The position numbers and the translations under genes were made by a program. The notes below the pieces were generated by a model, which was not told the DNA's origin, searched no databases, and saw only the letters and a program-made list of their open reading frames with translations. Below are positions 53,390-62,090 of a DNA stretch of 64,000 bases, one piece after another. The stretch spans positions 54,739 to 118,738 of the forward strand of contig JAGYKW010000004.1 in NCBI GenBank assembly GCA_018401275.1, in the 5' to 3' direction. Every line of letters begins with the position of its first letter. Within the stretch, counting starts at the first letter, position 1. The DNA comes from Nitriliruptoraceae bacterium. GTDB taxonomy: Bacteria; Actinomycetota; Nitriliruptoria; Nitriliruptorales; Nitriliruptoraceae.

Positions 53390-55231
53390 ATGATGATCAC
53401 CCACACCGTCGTGCGCGCTCCGTCGCGTGTCCTTCGTCCGGTCGTCGCCATCATCGGCGTCGCGCTCATGGTCGTGCTCCTGCTCGCGGTCAGTGGGCGC
53501 GAGGCGCAGGCAGCGACGATCGCCGACTGCGTCGCGGGCACCTACTTCGACGCGGACTCCGCGACGTGTGTGCCGGCGGCTGCAGGATTCTTCGTCGCGA
53601 ACAATCAGGCTCCCGACCAGGACCCGTGTCCTCCCGGCCGCTACCAGGACGAGACCGGGCAGTCGGAGTGCAAGGCGATCCCGGCCGGATCGGAGGCGAC
53701 CGGAGCGGCGTCGGACGGGAGTGCGGCGACCGGTGTGCGCCTCTGTCCGGCAGGGACCTTCCAGGACGAGGCGCTGAAGGTCGCCTGCAAGGTCATCGCG
53801 TTGGGCTCGGGTGGGACCGGTGGGGACACCGCCGGCCTCGGGTCGACCGCCTCGGTGATCTGCGCCGCCGGGACGTTCCGTGGTGACGCGGCGACCACGC
53901 CGTGCGCCACGTCGCCGGTCGGGACCTTCGTCTCCGACACCGGCGCCACGTCGCCGGTCGCCTGCGCGGTCGGCCGCTACCAGGACACGACCGGGGCAAA
54001 CTCGTGCAAGGAGGTCCCCGCCGGTTCCGAGGGCACGGGAGCGGCATCCGACGGGACGCGCGCGACCGGCGTACGCCTCTGCCTCGCGGGGACGTTCCAG
54101 GCGAACGCCGGCGGCGGCGCCTGCACGCCGGCGCCTGCTGGCTCGTTCGTCAGCGCCACGGGCGCGGAGGCGGCGACGCTGTGTCCTGAGGGGCGCTTCC
54201 AGTCCGAGACCGGCAAGACGTCCTGCACGTCCGCGCCTGCCGGCTCGTTCGTCGCCGCCACGGGGGCGACGGCCGCCACGCCCTGCCCGCTCGGACGCTT
54301 CCAGCCCGACACCGGTCAGACGTCCTGCACCGCGGCGCCTGCAGGTTCCCACGTGCCCGTGACCGGATCGGCGGCCGCTGCGCTCTGCCCGGCCGGCACC
54401 TACACGGCCTCGACCGGCGCGGCCTCCTGCACGCCGGCGTCCGTCGGGTTCTACGTGCCGCGACCGGGCTCCAGCGAGCAGCTGCGCTGCATCACCGCGA
54501 CGGAGGCCGGACTCGCACGCTGCCCGGTCCCGACCACTGCACCGGCGCCGACCGCCCCGACACCGGACGCACCGGCCACCGGTGACGAGCCGCTCTCTCC
54601 GCAGGGTGACGAGTGCCCGCCGGGCAGCTGGTCCGCGACGGGCACCTCACGCGCGGGGAGCAGCTGCACGCCGGCGAGCCCCGGAGCGTTCGTTGCGCTG
54701 CCCGGTGCGACCGCGGAGGAGACGTGCCCGCCCGGTACGTACAGCGACGGCTTCGGTGCGACGGAGTGCACGGTCGCACCGGCCGGAACGTTCGTCGCCG
54801 GTGCCGGCGCGATGGACCCGGTCCCCTGCCCGGGTGCGACGGAGCCCGGTCTCACCGAGTGCCCGGAGGTCCTCGCCGTCCCGGTGCTGGAGCGTGACGC
54901 GGAGCCGGCCGGATCGCGCTCCGTCGCGTGGTGGGTCGGGGGTCTGCTGCTCGTCCTGACCGCCGGTGGCGCCGGGTTCGTGCTGCTGCAGCGCCGCACC
55001 GGGGTGCTCGTCGCAGGGGGGCCGGGCACGTCGGGTGCGGACGGGGCGCTCGTCGGCCTACCAGGACTCGACACGACCGTGACGGACCTGTCCGTGGCGA
55101 GCACGACAGGACCACGGCCGTGGCCGGACGCGAAGTCCGAGGCGCAGCCGGACGTGCTCGAGTGGGACGAGGCGCTCGACGGGCGGATGGACGGGGACGA
55201 GACCACGCCGCCGCCGAACCCGCAGGCCTGA
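53390..55231 (+). CDS. Cysteine-repeat surface protein with ephrin-receptor-like repeats
   Basis: A 613-residue protein. An N-terminal signal segment (VVAIIGVALMVVLLLAV) precedes about ten repeats of 40-50 residues of the form CPxGxYxxxTGxxxCxxxPAGSF, each with one or two cysteines, as in GCC2/GCC3 (ephrin-receptor-like) domains. A T/P-rich spacer divides them near residue 380. A membrane helix (VAWWVGGLLLVLTAGGAGFVLL) follows near residue 530, then an acidic cytoplasmic tail. It looks like a cell-surface receptor or adhesin; relatives are better known in eukaryotes. ATG 53390 follows GAGGTCGACG. It faces the dGTPase gene tail to tail. Confidence 0.75.
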   Translation: MMITHTVVRAPSRVLRPVVAIIGVALMVVLLLAVSGREAQAATIADCVAGTYFDADSATCVPAAAGFFVANNQAPDQDPCPPGRYQDETGQSECKAIPAGSEATGAASDGSAATGVRLCPAGTFQDEALKVACKVIALGSGGTGGDTAGLGSTASVICAAGTFRGDAATTPCATSPVGTFVSDTGATSPVACAVGRYQDTTGANSCKEVPAGSEGTGAASDGTRATGVRLCLAGTFQANAGGGACTPAPAGSFVSATGAEAATLCPEGRFQSETGKTSCTSAPAGSFVAATGATAATPCPLGRFQPDTGQTSCTAAPAGSHVPVTGSAAAALCPAGTYTASTGAASCTPASVGFYVPRPGSSEQLRCITATEAGLARCPVPTTAPAPTAPTPDAPATGDEPLSPQGDECPPGSWSATGTSRAGSSCTPASPGAFVALPGATAEETCPPGTYSDGFGATECTVAPAGTFVAGAGAMDPVPCPGATEPGLTECPEVLAVPVLERDAEPAGSRSVAWWVGGLLLVLTAGGAGFVLLQRRTGVLVAGGPGTSGADGALVGLPGLDTTVTDLSVASTTGPRPWPDAKSEAQPDVLEWDEALDGRMDGDETTPPPNPQA

Positions 55232-55234
55232 GCC

Positions 55235-56683
55235 TCACTGCCAGTCGGTGAACCCGTGCGCGACGTGGCCGGTGAGGCGCCGATGCAGTCGCGCCGCGCC
55301 GTCGTCGGTCAACTGGCCCACGTGATCGGCGACCAGCCGCAGGACCCCGACGCGTGACGTGTCGTCCTGCGTCCCCTCGATGAGCGGTCGCAGCTCCGGT
55401 TGCAGGTCGCGCGGGAAGATCGCGACGTCGCCGCTCTCGACGGCGGTGACGTGCAGCTCGAGCAGGTCGGTCACGATGCGCCGCTGGCCGTGCTGGTAGG
55501 TCGCCATGCGCGGATGCTCGATGACGAACAGCCACAGCAGGTCGCGCAGCACATCGTCGACGAGTCGCGCCTCGAGCGGGATCGCGAGGTCGTTCGCGTG
55601 CCGGCGGAACGGAGCGTCGGCATCCACCGGGTGTGCGGCGTGGACGAGGTCGCCGATCAGCGCGGTGCGCATCGAGCGCAGCGCCCGCCGGTACTCGCTC
55701 GATCCGTCGTACTCGCCGGTGAGCCCTCGGAACGCTGCGAACGGTCCGCTCGTGTCGGCGAACAGCCGCTCGAAGGCGTCGGCGAGCTCCTGCGCGGTGT
55801 AGCGCGGCTGCTCGAAGGGGAACGCTCCGATGGCGCCCGCCCCGGAGGCGTGCGGGCTCGATGCGCCACTGCGCGGCGCACGCGCCTCACGCGCATCGGC
55901 GAGCTTGCCGCGGCGCTCACGTCGTGCGACGAGCTGCGCGGCCACGCGCTCGCGCGCCTCAGCGGACTGGGTCAGCAGCGCGAGCGGGATCGCGCCGGCG
56001 AGCGTGAAGTCCTCGATGTCGTGCACGGCGTAGGCGACGTCGTCCGCCCAGTCCATGACCTGCGCCTCGACGCTGCGCCGGTAGCGGCGCTCGGGGTCGA
56101 GGCCTTCGCGGACGCGAGCGGCCTCCTCGGCCTCCGACGGGTAGAAGCACCACTTCGAGCGGCTGACCTCACCACGCGCCCACGGATACTTCAGCGCCGC
56201 ATCGAGCGTCGCGCGCGTGAGGTTGAGCCCGGGCAGGTCGCTGTGCCCGGTCAGCCGCGAGGTGACGAGCCGGAACGTCTGCGCGTTGCCCTCGTAGCCA
56301 CCGACCGCATCAGGGTCGAGCCCCCATCGCACGGCCGCCGCATCGAGCGCCGCGCACAGCGCCTCCTCGCCGACGTGTCCGAACGGGGCGTGCCCGAAGT
56401 CGTGCATGATCGCCGCCGCCTCGCAGGCGTGCGATGACGCACCGAGGCGATCACCGAGCCGCCGTGCGAGCTGCGCGACCTCGAGGGTGTGGGTCAGCCG
56501 TGTACGGAAGTGGTCCGCCTCGCCGGCAGCGACGACGCCGGTGGTGCCCTGGAGGCGGCGGAACGCGCCGGTGTGGATCAGGCGGTCGAAGTCACGCTCG
56601 AACGGATGCCGGTAGTCCGACGGGTCGTCACGGTCGGGATGGCGAGCCAGGTCGTGCGGCCCGTAGCCGTCCTCGGCTCCCAT
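55235..56683 (-). CDS. dgt: dNTP triphosphohydrolase (dGTPase-like)
   Basis: An HD-domain enzyme that cuts dNTPs to nucleoside and triphosphate. The start DPSDYRHPFERDFDRLIHTGAFRRLQGTTGV contains the DYR/F-RD-RL-H-AFRRL family motif, the metal site is HDFGHAPFGHVGE with H in TLTHTLEVAQL, and MDWADDVAYAVHDIEDF supplies the last Asp. 482 aa. A charged insertion near residue 270 (ADAREARAPRSGASSPHASG) is unusual. ATG 56683; no strong ribosome site. Three bases separate its end from the surface protein. Confidence 0.9.
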   Translation of the reverse strand: MGAEDGYGPHDLARHPDRDDPSDYRHPFERDFDRLIHTGAFRRLQGTTGVVAAGEADHFRTRLTHTLEVAQLARRLGDRLGASSHACEAAAIMHDFGHAPFGHVGEEALCAALDAAAVRWGLDPDAVGGYEGNAQTFRLVTSRLTGHSDLPGLNLTRATLDAALKYPWARGEVSRSKWCFYPSEAEEAARVREGLDPERRYRRSVEAQVMDWADDVAYAVHDIEDFTLAGAIPLALLTQSAEARERVAAQLVARRERRGKLADAREARAPRSGASSPHASGAGAIGAFPFEQPRYTAQELADAFERLFADTSGPFAAFRGLTGEYDGSSEYRRALRSMRTALIGDLVHAAHPVDADAPFRRHANDLAIPLEARLVDDVLRDLLWLFVIEHPRMATYQHGQRRIVTDLLELHVTAVESGDVAIFPRDLQPELRPLIEGTQDDTSRVGVLRLVADHVGQLTDDGAARLHRRLTGHVAHGFTDWQ

Positions 56684-56857
56684 CCGTCGCCCCCCGTGTG
56701 CGCTCGTGCGCTCGCGATGCGCAGCGTCGCATGCTAACGGTGGGGGATGACCCGCAGCCGCGACGGGTTTCTGGAGGGCATGGGACGCCGACTATCCTTG
56801 CCCGCGAGGCGCTGCATGCGCCCGCAGGCGCCGGAGCGCGGCGAGAGAGGGTGCAGG

Positions 56858-57208
56858 GTGAGCCAGGCGGTCGACGCGTGGAAGCGGTTCGTGGCGGTGC
56901 TGACGACCGGTGATGTCGGCGACGTCCTCGACCTGTACAGCGCGAACTCCCTCTACCTCGAGCCCTACAACCCGCCCCACCGCGGGAACCTCCTGATCCA
57001 GTCCTACATGAAGGACTGGATGGGCGGCAAGGAGGACGTGGAGGTCGACGAGCTCGCCGTCATCCCGGCCGCGGACGGCTCGGGTGTCGGTGTCGAGTGG
57101 ACGATCTCCTACACGGCAGCCGGGCGGCGCTGGAACGCGCTGCCGCGAGCGAGCTTCCTCCGCATCGGCGACGAGGGTCTCGTGACGTACCACCGCGACT
57201 ACACCTGA
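56858..57208 (+). CDS. SnoaL-like (NTF2 fold) protein
   Basis: A 116-residue cone-shaped alpha+beta protein: VDAWKRFVAVLTTGDVGDVLDLYSANSLYLEP then GNLLIQSYMKDWMGG and SFLRIGDEGLVTYHRDYT. The family includes polyketide cyclases and ketosteroid isomerases, but the function is not certain. GTG 56858 follows GAGAGGG; a TATCCT box lies at 56793-56798. Its stop starts a 12-bp repeat. Confidence 0.75.
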   Translation: MSQAVDAWKRFVAVLTTGDVGDVLDLYSANSLYLEPYNPPHRGNLLIQSYMKDWMGGKEDVEVDELAVIPAADGSGVGVEWTISYTAAGRRWNALPRASFLRIGDEGLVTYHRDYT

Positions 57209-57235
57209 GCGATCTGCCGAGCTCCTGAGCGATCT
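57204..57235. repeat. Direct repeat, 12 bp, 20-bp period, at a stop codon
   Basis: CCTGAGCGATCT spans the SnoaL-like stop codon (TGA at 57206) and recurs at 57224-57235, giving a second TGA in another frame. Confidence 0.75.
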
Positions 57236-57279
57236 CCACAGGTCGCGGACCGGGTCTTCCTCCTGATCGGTGAGGCTCG

Positions 57280-57285
57280 TAGGGT
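57280..57285 (+). promoter_or_regulatory. -10 box of a probably leaderless Tad transcript
   Basis: TAGGGT ends eight bases before the ATG at 57294, with no ribosome site between. Confidence 0.4.
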
Positions 57286-57293
57286 CGTCGATC

Positions 57294-58265
57294 ATGACCC
57301 TCGACCTCCCGCTCCACCTCCCACCTCGCGACGACGCCCCTCGGCCCGCCGCCCCGAGCGCCGTACCGGTCGCGCTCGCACTCGGTGAGCGGCACGTCGG
57401 CTCGGTGCGCCGCTGGCTCGAGGGCACGCTGGGCTGGCAGGCCGTCGACGACGACCTCGACGGCCCCGTGCCACCCACCGTCCGGCTCGTCGATCTCGAG
57501 GGCGGCATGCGGCTGCTCGACAGCGGCCGCACGGACCGCCTGCCCACGCTGCTGCTCGTCGAGGACGACGACGTCGCGGCGCTCGCGGCCGACGTCGCTC
57601 GCCGGCTCCAGCCCGCCGGCGTGTGCCGCTGGCCCGATGGTCGCGATGCCCTGCCCGACCTCGTCGCACGCACGCTCGGAGCACGACGTCACGGCGTCGA
57701 GGGTGGCCGGGTGCTGCGGATCGGCGGCGTCGCGGGCGGCGTCGGGACGACCACCGTCGCGCTCGCGCTGACGGGCATCGCCGCCTGGTCGGGACAGCGC
57801 GCGCTCGCCGTCGTGCACGGCCACGCGGGCGTGCGTGAAGCGACCCCGGTCCCCGCCGACGCCGTCGTCGCCCCTGACCTGTGGAGCCGTGCGACCCCGC
57901 TGCCCGGTCTCACCGGTGCCAGGGTGGTGCACACCGGCAGCGGCGTCCCTTCGCGCCCTCCGACCGATCGACGCGTCGAGCTGAGCGTGCTCGACGTCGG
58001 GACCGGCCCCGAGGTCGACATCGTCGTGTGTCGACCTGACCGTGCTGCCGCCGAGCAGCTCCCCGTGACGATGGCCGGCGCGGTCGTGGTCGTCGGGCGC
58101 GGCCTGCTCACCCCCGCCCGCGTCCTCGAGCTGGCCGGTGGCCGGCGTGTCGTGCACGTGGCGACATCGGTGCGGGTCGCACGCGCCGTGCTGCGCGGAC
58201 ACGTCCCCGCAGGGCTGCCGCGCAGCTGGCTCGACGCGCTGCACCCGGTGCTCGACGCGGGCTGA
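57294..58265 (+). CDS. TadZ/CpaE-like ATPase-related protein
   Basis: First gene of the Tad cluster. It has a receiver-like N-terminal part and a P-loop-like GGVAGGVGTTTVALAL (residues about 145-160), the deviant Walker A of MinD/CpaE proteins; further nucleotide-binding motifs are weak, so it may have lost ATPase activity. TadZ places the pilus machine at the cell pole. 323 aa. ATG 57294 appears leaderless. Confidence 0.75.
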   Translation: MTLDLPLHLPPRDDAPRPAAPSAVPVALALGERHVGSVRRWLEGTLGWQAVDDDLDGPVPPTVRLVDLEGGMRLLDSGRTDRLPTLLLVEDDDVAALAADVARRLQPAGVCRWPDGRDALPDLVARTLGARRHGVEGGRVLRIGGVAGGVGTTTVALALTGIAAWSGQRALAVVHGHAGVREATPVPADAVVAPDLWSRATPLPGLTGARVVHTGSGVPSRPPTDRRVELSVLDVGTGPEVDIVVCRPDRAAAEQLPVTMAGAVVVVGRGLLTPARVLELAGGRRVVHVATSVRVARAVLRGHVPAGLPRSWLDALHPVLDAG

Positions 58266-58397
58266 ACCGCGCTCATCCACAGGCGGCGAGCTGCCCCTTC
58301 CCGGGCTGCACGCGGATGCGTAGCGTCGAGCGCGACCCGACCGACACCGTCGGACGCCATCGGACGCCATCGCACGAGCTGACCGGAGGACCCGCGC

Positions 58398-59504
58398 ATG
58401 CCCATGTCCACCGAGACGTTGCGACCGGCGATCGCTGCGCGCGTCGCGGACGACCGGGAGGTGCTCGTCGCCGGTGCGGGCCGCACCGTGCTGCGCCGTG
58501 CGGTCGCGCGGGCGCTCGCTGCGGAGGGCGTGGTCGCGCCGCCCGAGGTGTGGGCGCAGCTGGTGCGCGACCTCGTCGACGACCTGGCCGGGCTCGGGCC
58601 GCTCGAGGAGCTGCTGCGTGACCCGGCGGTCACCGAGGTGATGGTCAACGGCGCGGACGTCGTCCACCTCGAGCGGGACGGTCGCCTCGAGCGCAGCGAT
58701 CGCACGTTCACCTCCGACGAGGAGCTGGTCGCGGTCATCACGCGCGTGCTCGGCCCGCTCGGTGTCCGGCTGGACCGCGCCCGGCCCTACGCGGACGCGG
58801 TGCTCGCCGGGGGGCTGCGCCTGCACGTCATCCTGCCGCCGCTCGCAGAACGCCCGACGCTGACGCTTCGTCGTGTGGCGGCGGTCGTGCCGACCTGGGA
58901 CGAGCTCATCACCCGCGGGTCGATCCCCGCACCTGCGGCGGAGCTGCTCATCGAGCTCGTCCGTGCCCGCCGCAACCTCGTCGTGTGCGGCAGTGCCGGC
59001 GCTGGGAAGACGACGCTGCTCGCGCGGCTGCTCGCGGAGGTCGGCGACGACCGGGTCATCGTCATCGAGGACGCGCCCGAGCTCATCCATCCGGCCCGCC
59101 ACACCGTGCACCTGCGGACCCGTCCGAGCACGGCCGACGGGGTCGGCGAGGTGAGCGTGGCCATGCTCGTGCGCAACGCCATGCGCATGCGGCCCGACCG
59201 CATCGTCATCGGCGAGGTCCGTGGCCCCGAGGTCCTCGACCTGCTGCAGGCGATGAACACCGGGCACGACGGGAGCGCGACGACCGTGCACGCGAACGGG
59301 ATCGACGAGGCGGTCGTGCGGCTCGAAGGGATGGCGCTGCTCGCGGGTGTCCCGCAGGCGGCCGCGCGCAGCCAGGTCGCCGCCGGCGTCGACGCGCTCG
59401 TCGCGCTCGGACGCGCGCGTGACGGGACCCGGGTGCTCACGGGCGTCGCATCGGTCGACAGCGTGCGCGGTCGGACCGTCACGGGTGCGCTGTGGCGGCC
59501 ATGA
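58398..59504 (+). CDS. cpaF: Tad pilus assembly ATPase CpaF/TadA
   Basis: Secretion ATPase that powers pilus assembly. Walker A is GSAGAGKTTLLARL near residue 197, the Asp box and Walker B region RVIVIEDAPEL and RPDRIVIGEVRGPEVLDLLQAMNTGHDGSATTVHAN-type (GEVRGPE, then NTGHDGS) follow; the N-terminal domain has TEVMVNG. 368 aa. Starts at ATG 58398 or 58404, after TGACCGGAGGACC. Its end overlaps the next gene. Confidence 0.92.
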   Translation: MPMSTETLRPAIAARVADDREVLVAGAGRTVLRRAVARALAAEGVVAPPEVWAQLVRDLVDDLAGLGPLEELLRDPAVTEVMVNGADVVHLERDGRLERSDRTFTSDEELVAVITRVLGPLGVRLDRARPYADAVLAGGLRLHVILPPLAERPTLTLRRVAAVVPTWDELITRGSIPAPAAELLIELVRARRNLVVCGSAGAGKTTLLARLLAEVGDDRVIVIEDAPELIHPARHTVHLRTRPSTADGVGEVSVAMLVRNAMRMRPDRIVIGEVRGPEVLDLLQAMNTGHDGSATTVHANGIDEAVVRLEGMALLAGVPQAAARSQVAAGVDALVALGRARDGTRVLTGVASVDSVRGRTVTGALWRP

Positions 59505-60328
59505 AGGGGACCGCGACCGATCGCGTGCGCCTCCAGCTGCTCGCCGGCGCGCCGCTCGCGATCCCGGACGGGATCACGCCTCGCGTGCGCCGTGGCATCG
59601 AGGTCGCGCAGGCGCTCGGGTCCCCACTGCTGCCCGCGGTCGAGGCGGCCGTCGAGGCGGAGGACGACGACGCGCGGGCCGTGCGGGCCGTCGCCGTCAG
59701 CACCGCGCAGGCGCGCACGGTCGCACGTGGTCTGACCTTCGCACCCCTCGCGCTCGTGCCGTTCATCGGCCGGCTCGCGGGCGTCGACACGCTCGCGTTC
59801 TACCGCAGCAGTGCGGGACGGGTCACGCTCCTGGTCGGCCTGGTGCTGATCGCTGCCGGGAGCGCGCTCGCACGGCTGCTCATCGCGCACGCAGCGCGGC
59901 CCGCACCCGACGCTGAGCTCGAGGAGGTCGTGGAGCTCGTCGCGTCCGCGCTCGCCGGCGGGACCGGGACGGCCGCCGCACTCCGAGCGGTGGCGGGCAT
60001 CGTCCCCCGTCAGGCGCTGCGTCTGCGCCAGCTCGCGCTCGACCTCGACCTCGGCATCCGACGGCCGACCGCCGCGAGGGACCCTGATGCGCTCACGCGG
60101 GTCCGCGACGTGCTGACGTCCGCCGGCGAGCTCGGTGCGCCGGCCGCGCCGACGTTGCGCCGGCTCGCCCGCGACCTGAGGGCCGCCGAGCTCGCGCGCG
60201 TGATGGCGGCGGCCGAGCGTCTTCCCGCCCAGCTGAGCGTCCCGACGACCCTGCTGCTGCTCCCGGCGACGCTGCTGCTGGTCGCTGCACCGCTCGTCGC
60301 GGCCGGATTCAGCGAGATCCTCGGATGA
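59501..60328 (+). CDS. Tad pilus inner membrane protein (T2SF domain, TadB/TadC-like)
   Basis: Integral membrane platform protein. Helices are at about residues 75-90, 106-128 and 252-270; the cytoplasmic T2SF domain has ELEEVVELVASALAGGTGTAAALRAVA. 275 aa. ATG 59501 overlaps the CpaF stop by four bases. Only one T2SF gene is present where many Tad clusters have two. Confidence 0.8.
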   Translation: MKGTATDRVRLQLLAGAPLAIPDGITPRVRRGIEVAQALGSPLLPAVEAAVEAEDDDARAVRAVAVSTAQARTVARGLTFAPLALVPFIGRLAGVDTLAFYRSSAGRVTLLVGLVLIAAGSALARLLIAHAARPAPDAELEEVVELVASALAGGTGTAAALRAVAGIVPRQALRLRQLALDLDLGIRRPTAARDPDALTRVRDVLTSAGELGAPAAPTLRRLARDLRAAELARVMAAAERLPAQLSVPTTLLLLPATLLLVAAPLVAAGFSEILG

Positions 60329-60381
60329 GGCGCCCGCATCCCTGCACGTCCCTGCACCACCCGACACCAGGAGATCCGCTC

Positions 60382-60606
60382 ATGGACCGACCACCCGCGG
60401 CAGCGACCGCACACCCCTCGGCACGTGCCGGTGCACGCACGTCGCCCGAGCGCGACCAGGACGGCTCGCTCGTCACCGAGTACGGGCTGCTCGCCGTCGT
60501 CGCGGCGACCGTCGCCGGCGTGCTCATCCAGTGGGCGACCGGCGGCGCGATCGTGAACCTGTTCAACGCGCTCGTCGACCGAGCGCGCGAACTCGTCGGC
60601 GCATGA
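60382..60606 (+). CDS. flp: Flp-type pilin (DUF4244-like)
   Basis: A 74-residue prepilin-like protein. A polar, acidic N-terminus (SPERDQDGSLVTEYG) leads into a hydrophobic helix (LLAVVAATVAGVLIQWATG), with the EY motif of Flp pilins at the junction, where a prepilin peptidase would cut before the hydrophobic part. ATG 60382 follows CAGGAGATC. Likely the pilus subunit. Confidence 0.8.
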   Translation: MDRPPAAATAHPSARAGARTSPERDQDGSLVTEYGLLAVVAATVAGVLIQWATGGAIVNLFNALVDRARELVGA

Positions 60607-60626
60607 GTCGGTGCATGAGTCGGCGT
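60603..60626. repeat. 12-bp tandem duplication at the pilin stop/TadE start
   Basis: ATGAGTCGGTGC is followed by ATGAGTCGGCGT. Each contains both a start and the TGA of the upstream gene's frame. Confidence 0.75.
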
Positions 60627-61007
60627 ATGCGCCGACCGTCGCGCGGGCGGTCGGGCGAGGACGGGATGCTCAGCCTCGAGGTCGTCCTCGTCCTCCCCGT
60701 CATCGCGCTGCTCGTGCTCGGGCTCATCCAGGTGGCGGCGCTCGGCCGTGACCTGCTCGTGCTGCACGAGGCCGCGCGCGTCGGTGCGCGCGTCGCAGCG
60801 ACGACCTCGGGGACGAGCGCGCCGGAGCGGGCCGCGCGCGCTGCCGCGCCGGAGCTGCGCGGCCTGGCCGTCGAGGTCACCCCGGCGGTGCGCAGCGACG
60901 GTGACCTCGTCGTCGTCGCGGTCCTCGCCGAGCACCGCATCGGGCCGGTGAGCCGGACGCTTCGGGCACAGGCGCTCGCTCGTGTCGAGCCCGTCGTGGC
61001 CCGATGA
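60603..61007 (+). CDS. TadE-like pseudopilin
   Basis: A 134-residue protein with the TadE start GEDGMLSLEVVLVLPVIALLVLGLIQVA, a prepilin-like helix after a basic leader. The start ATG 60603 overlaps the pilin stop, and a 12-bp tandem duplication there gives two more ATGs (60615, 60627). The region after residue 80 is hydrophobic and unrecognised. Confidence 0.8.
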   Translation: MSRCMSRRMRRPSRGRSGEDGMLSLEVVLVLPVIALLVLGLIQVAALGRDLLVLHEAARVGARVAATTSGTSAPERAARAAAPELRGLAVEVTPAVRSDGDLVVVAVLAEHRIGPVSRTLRAQALARVEPVVAR

Positions 61008-61032
61008 GCGCCCGATGAGCGCCCGATGAGCG
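61004..61032. repeat. 11-bp tandem repeat at the TadE stop
   Basis: ATGAGCGCCCG repeats twice and a third time as ATGAGCGG, starting at 61004, 61015 and 61026. The period of 11 puts the stop codon in three frames; only the third ATG opens a gene. Confidence 0.8.
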
Positions 61033-61367
61033 GACTGTCCCTCCCGATCGTGCTGTGGACGGCGGTCGTCGCGACCGTCGTCGTCCTGGACCTCACCGCC
61101 TACCTGGTCGCTGCGGCACGTGCGCAGCAGCTCGCGGATGCGGCGGCACTCGCCGCTGTCAGCGGAGATGTGCGCGGACCGCGCGCTGCTGCCGCGGACC
61201 TGGCCGAAGCTGGGGGAGGCTTGCTCGTCGTCTGCGACTGCAGCGACATGGGACGCGCGGAGGTCGTCGTCGGGGTCCCCGTCCCGGGTCTCGTGGTCCC
61301 CACGCTGGGCGCAGGACGCGTCGAGGCGACGGCGGCCGCGCGGCTGGTCCGACCGGTGGGCCCGTGA
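61026..61367 (+). CDS. Rv3654c-like TadE/pilus-associated membrane protein
   Basis: A 113-residue protein with one N-terminal helix (PIVLWTAVVATVVVLDLTAYLV) and a stretch AAARAQQLADAAALAAVSGD typical of the Rv3654c/TadG-like group encoded after TadE. A CDCSD motif is unusual. It uses the third of three tandem ATG codons. Last gene of the cluster. Confidence 0.75.
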   Translation: MSGLSLPIVLWTAVVATVVVLDLTAYLVAAARAQQLADAAALAAVSGDVRGPRAAAADLAEAGGGLLVVCDCSDMGRAEVVVGVPVPGLVVPTLGAGRVEATAAARLVRPVGP

Positions 61368-61420
61368 CCGTGCGCGGCCCCTGACGTGCGCGGGCCCTGA
61401 GGTGCGCGGGCCCTGAGGTG
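61364..61420. repeat. 16-17 bp tandem repeats from a stop codon
   Basis: Units of TGACGTGCGCGGGCCC type repeat about three and a half times from the stop of the preceding gene. TGA occurs at 61365, 61382, 61398 and 61414, covering all three frames. Confidence 0.8.
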
Positions 61421-61442
61421 CTGGGTCGACGGAGGTGGAGTG

Positions 61443-62072
61443 GTGCGAGCGAGGATGGATCCGAGGACGCAGAGCTCGATCGACGCGTACGGGCCGGTCG
61501 CCCGGGAGTATCGCGACCAGGTCCGGCTGCGCCGTCCGGTCGCCGACGTCCGGCGCTTCGCCTCGTTCGCACGCCGTGACGACCTGGTGCTCGACGTCGG
61601 CTGCGGGCCGGCCAACGACCTGCGGGTGCTGCGCGACGCTGGGCTGCACCCGGTCGGCATCGACCTCTCGGTGGGTGCGCTGACCGAGGCGCGCATCCTG
61701 CTGCCGCGCCATCCGCTGGTGTACGCCGACTTCGAGGACCCGCCGTTCCTCGACCGTTCGTTCGGCGGCCTGTGGATGTCCGGCGCGTTCGCGCACCTCC
61801 CGCGCGAGCGTTGGCGTGACGTGCTCGCGCGCCTGCTGCGCCTGGTCGGCTCCGGTCCCGTCTACTTCACCTGCCACCGCGGTCGCGCCGACCTCGATCC
61901 GTTCAACGATCCGCTGCTGGGAGAGATCCACGTGTCGGCCGCGATGGAGGACGAGGTCGAGGCGCTGCTGCGCTCGCTCGGCATCACCGACCTGTCGGTC
62001 GACGTGCGACCGGACATGCGTCTGGACCGTCGGGTTCCCTGGGTCGTCGCCCTCGGACGTCTCAAAGGCTGA
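61443..62072 (+). CDS. SAM-dependent methyltransferase
   Basis: Class I methyltransferase, similar to the UbiE/Methyltransf_11 group: SSIDAYGPVAREYRDQVRL, the SAM loop VLDVGCGPANDLRVLRDAG and LVYADFEDPPFLDRSFGGLWMSGAFAHLP-type (the D-F-P segment). 209 aa. GTG at 61443 is preferred over 61440 for its seven-base distance from GGAGG; ATG 61455 also possible. Substrate unknown. Confidence 0.8.
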   Translation: MRARMDPRTQSSIDAYGPVAREYRDQVRLRRPVADVRRFASFARRDDLVLDVGCGPANDLRVLRDAGLHPVGIDLSVGALTEARILLPRHPLVYADFEDPPFLDRSFGGLWMSGAFAHLPRERWRDVLARLLRLVGSGPVYFTCHRGRADLDPFNDPLLGEIHVSAAMEDEVEALLRSLGITDLSVDVRPDMRLDRRVPWVVALGRLKG

Positions 62073-62090
62073 CCGGGACGGCCGACGTCG

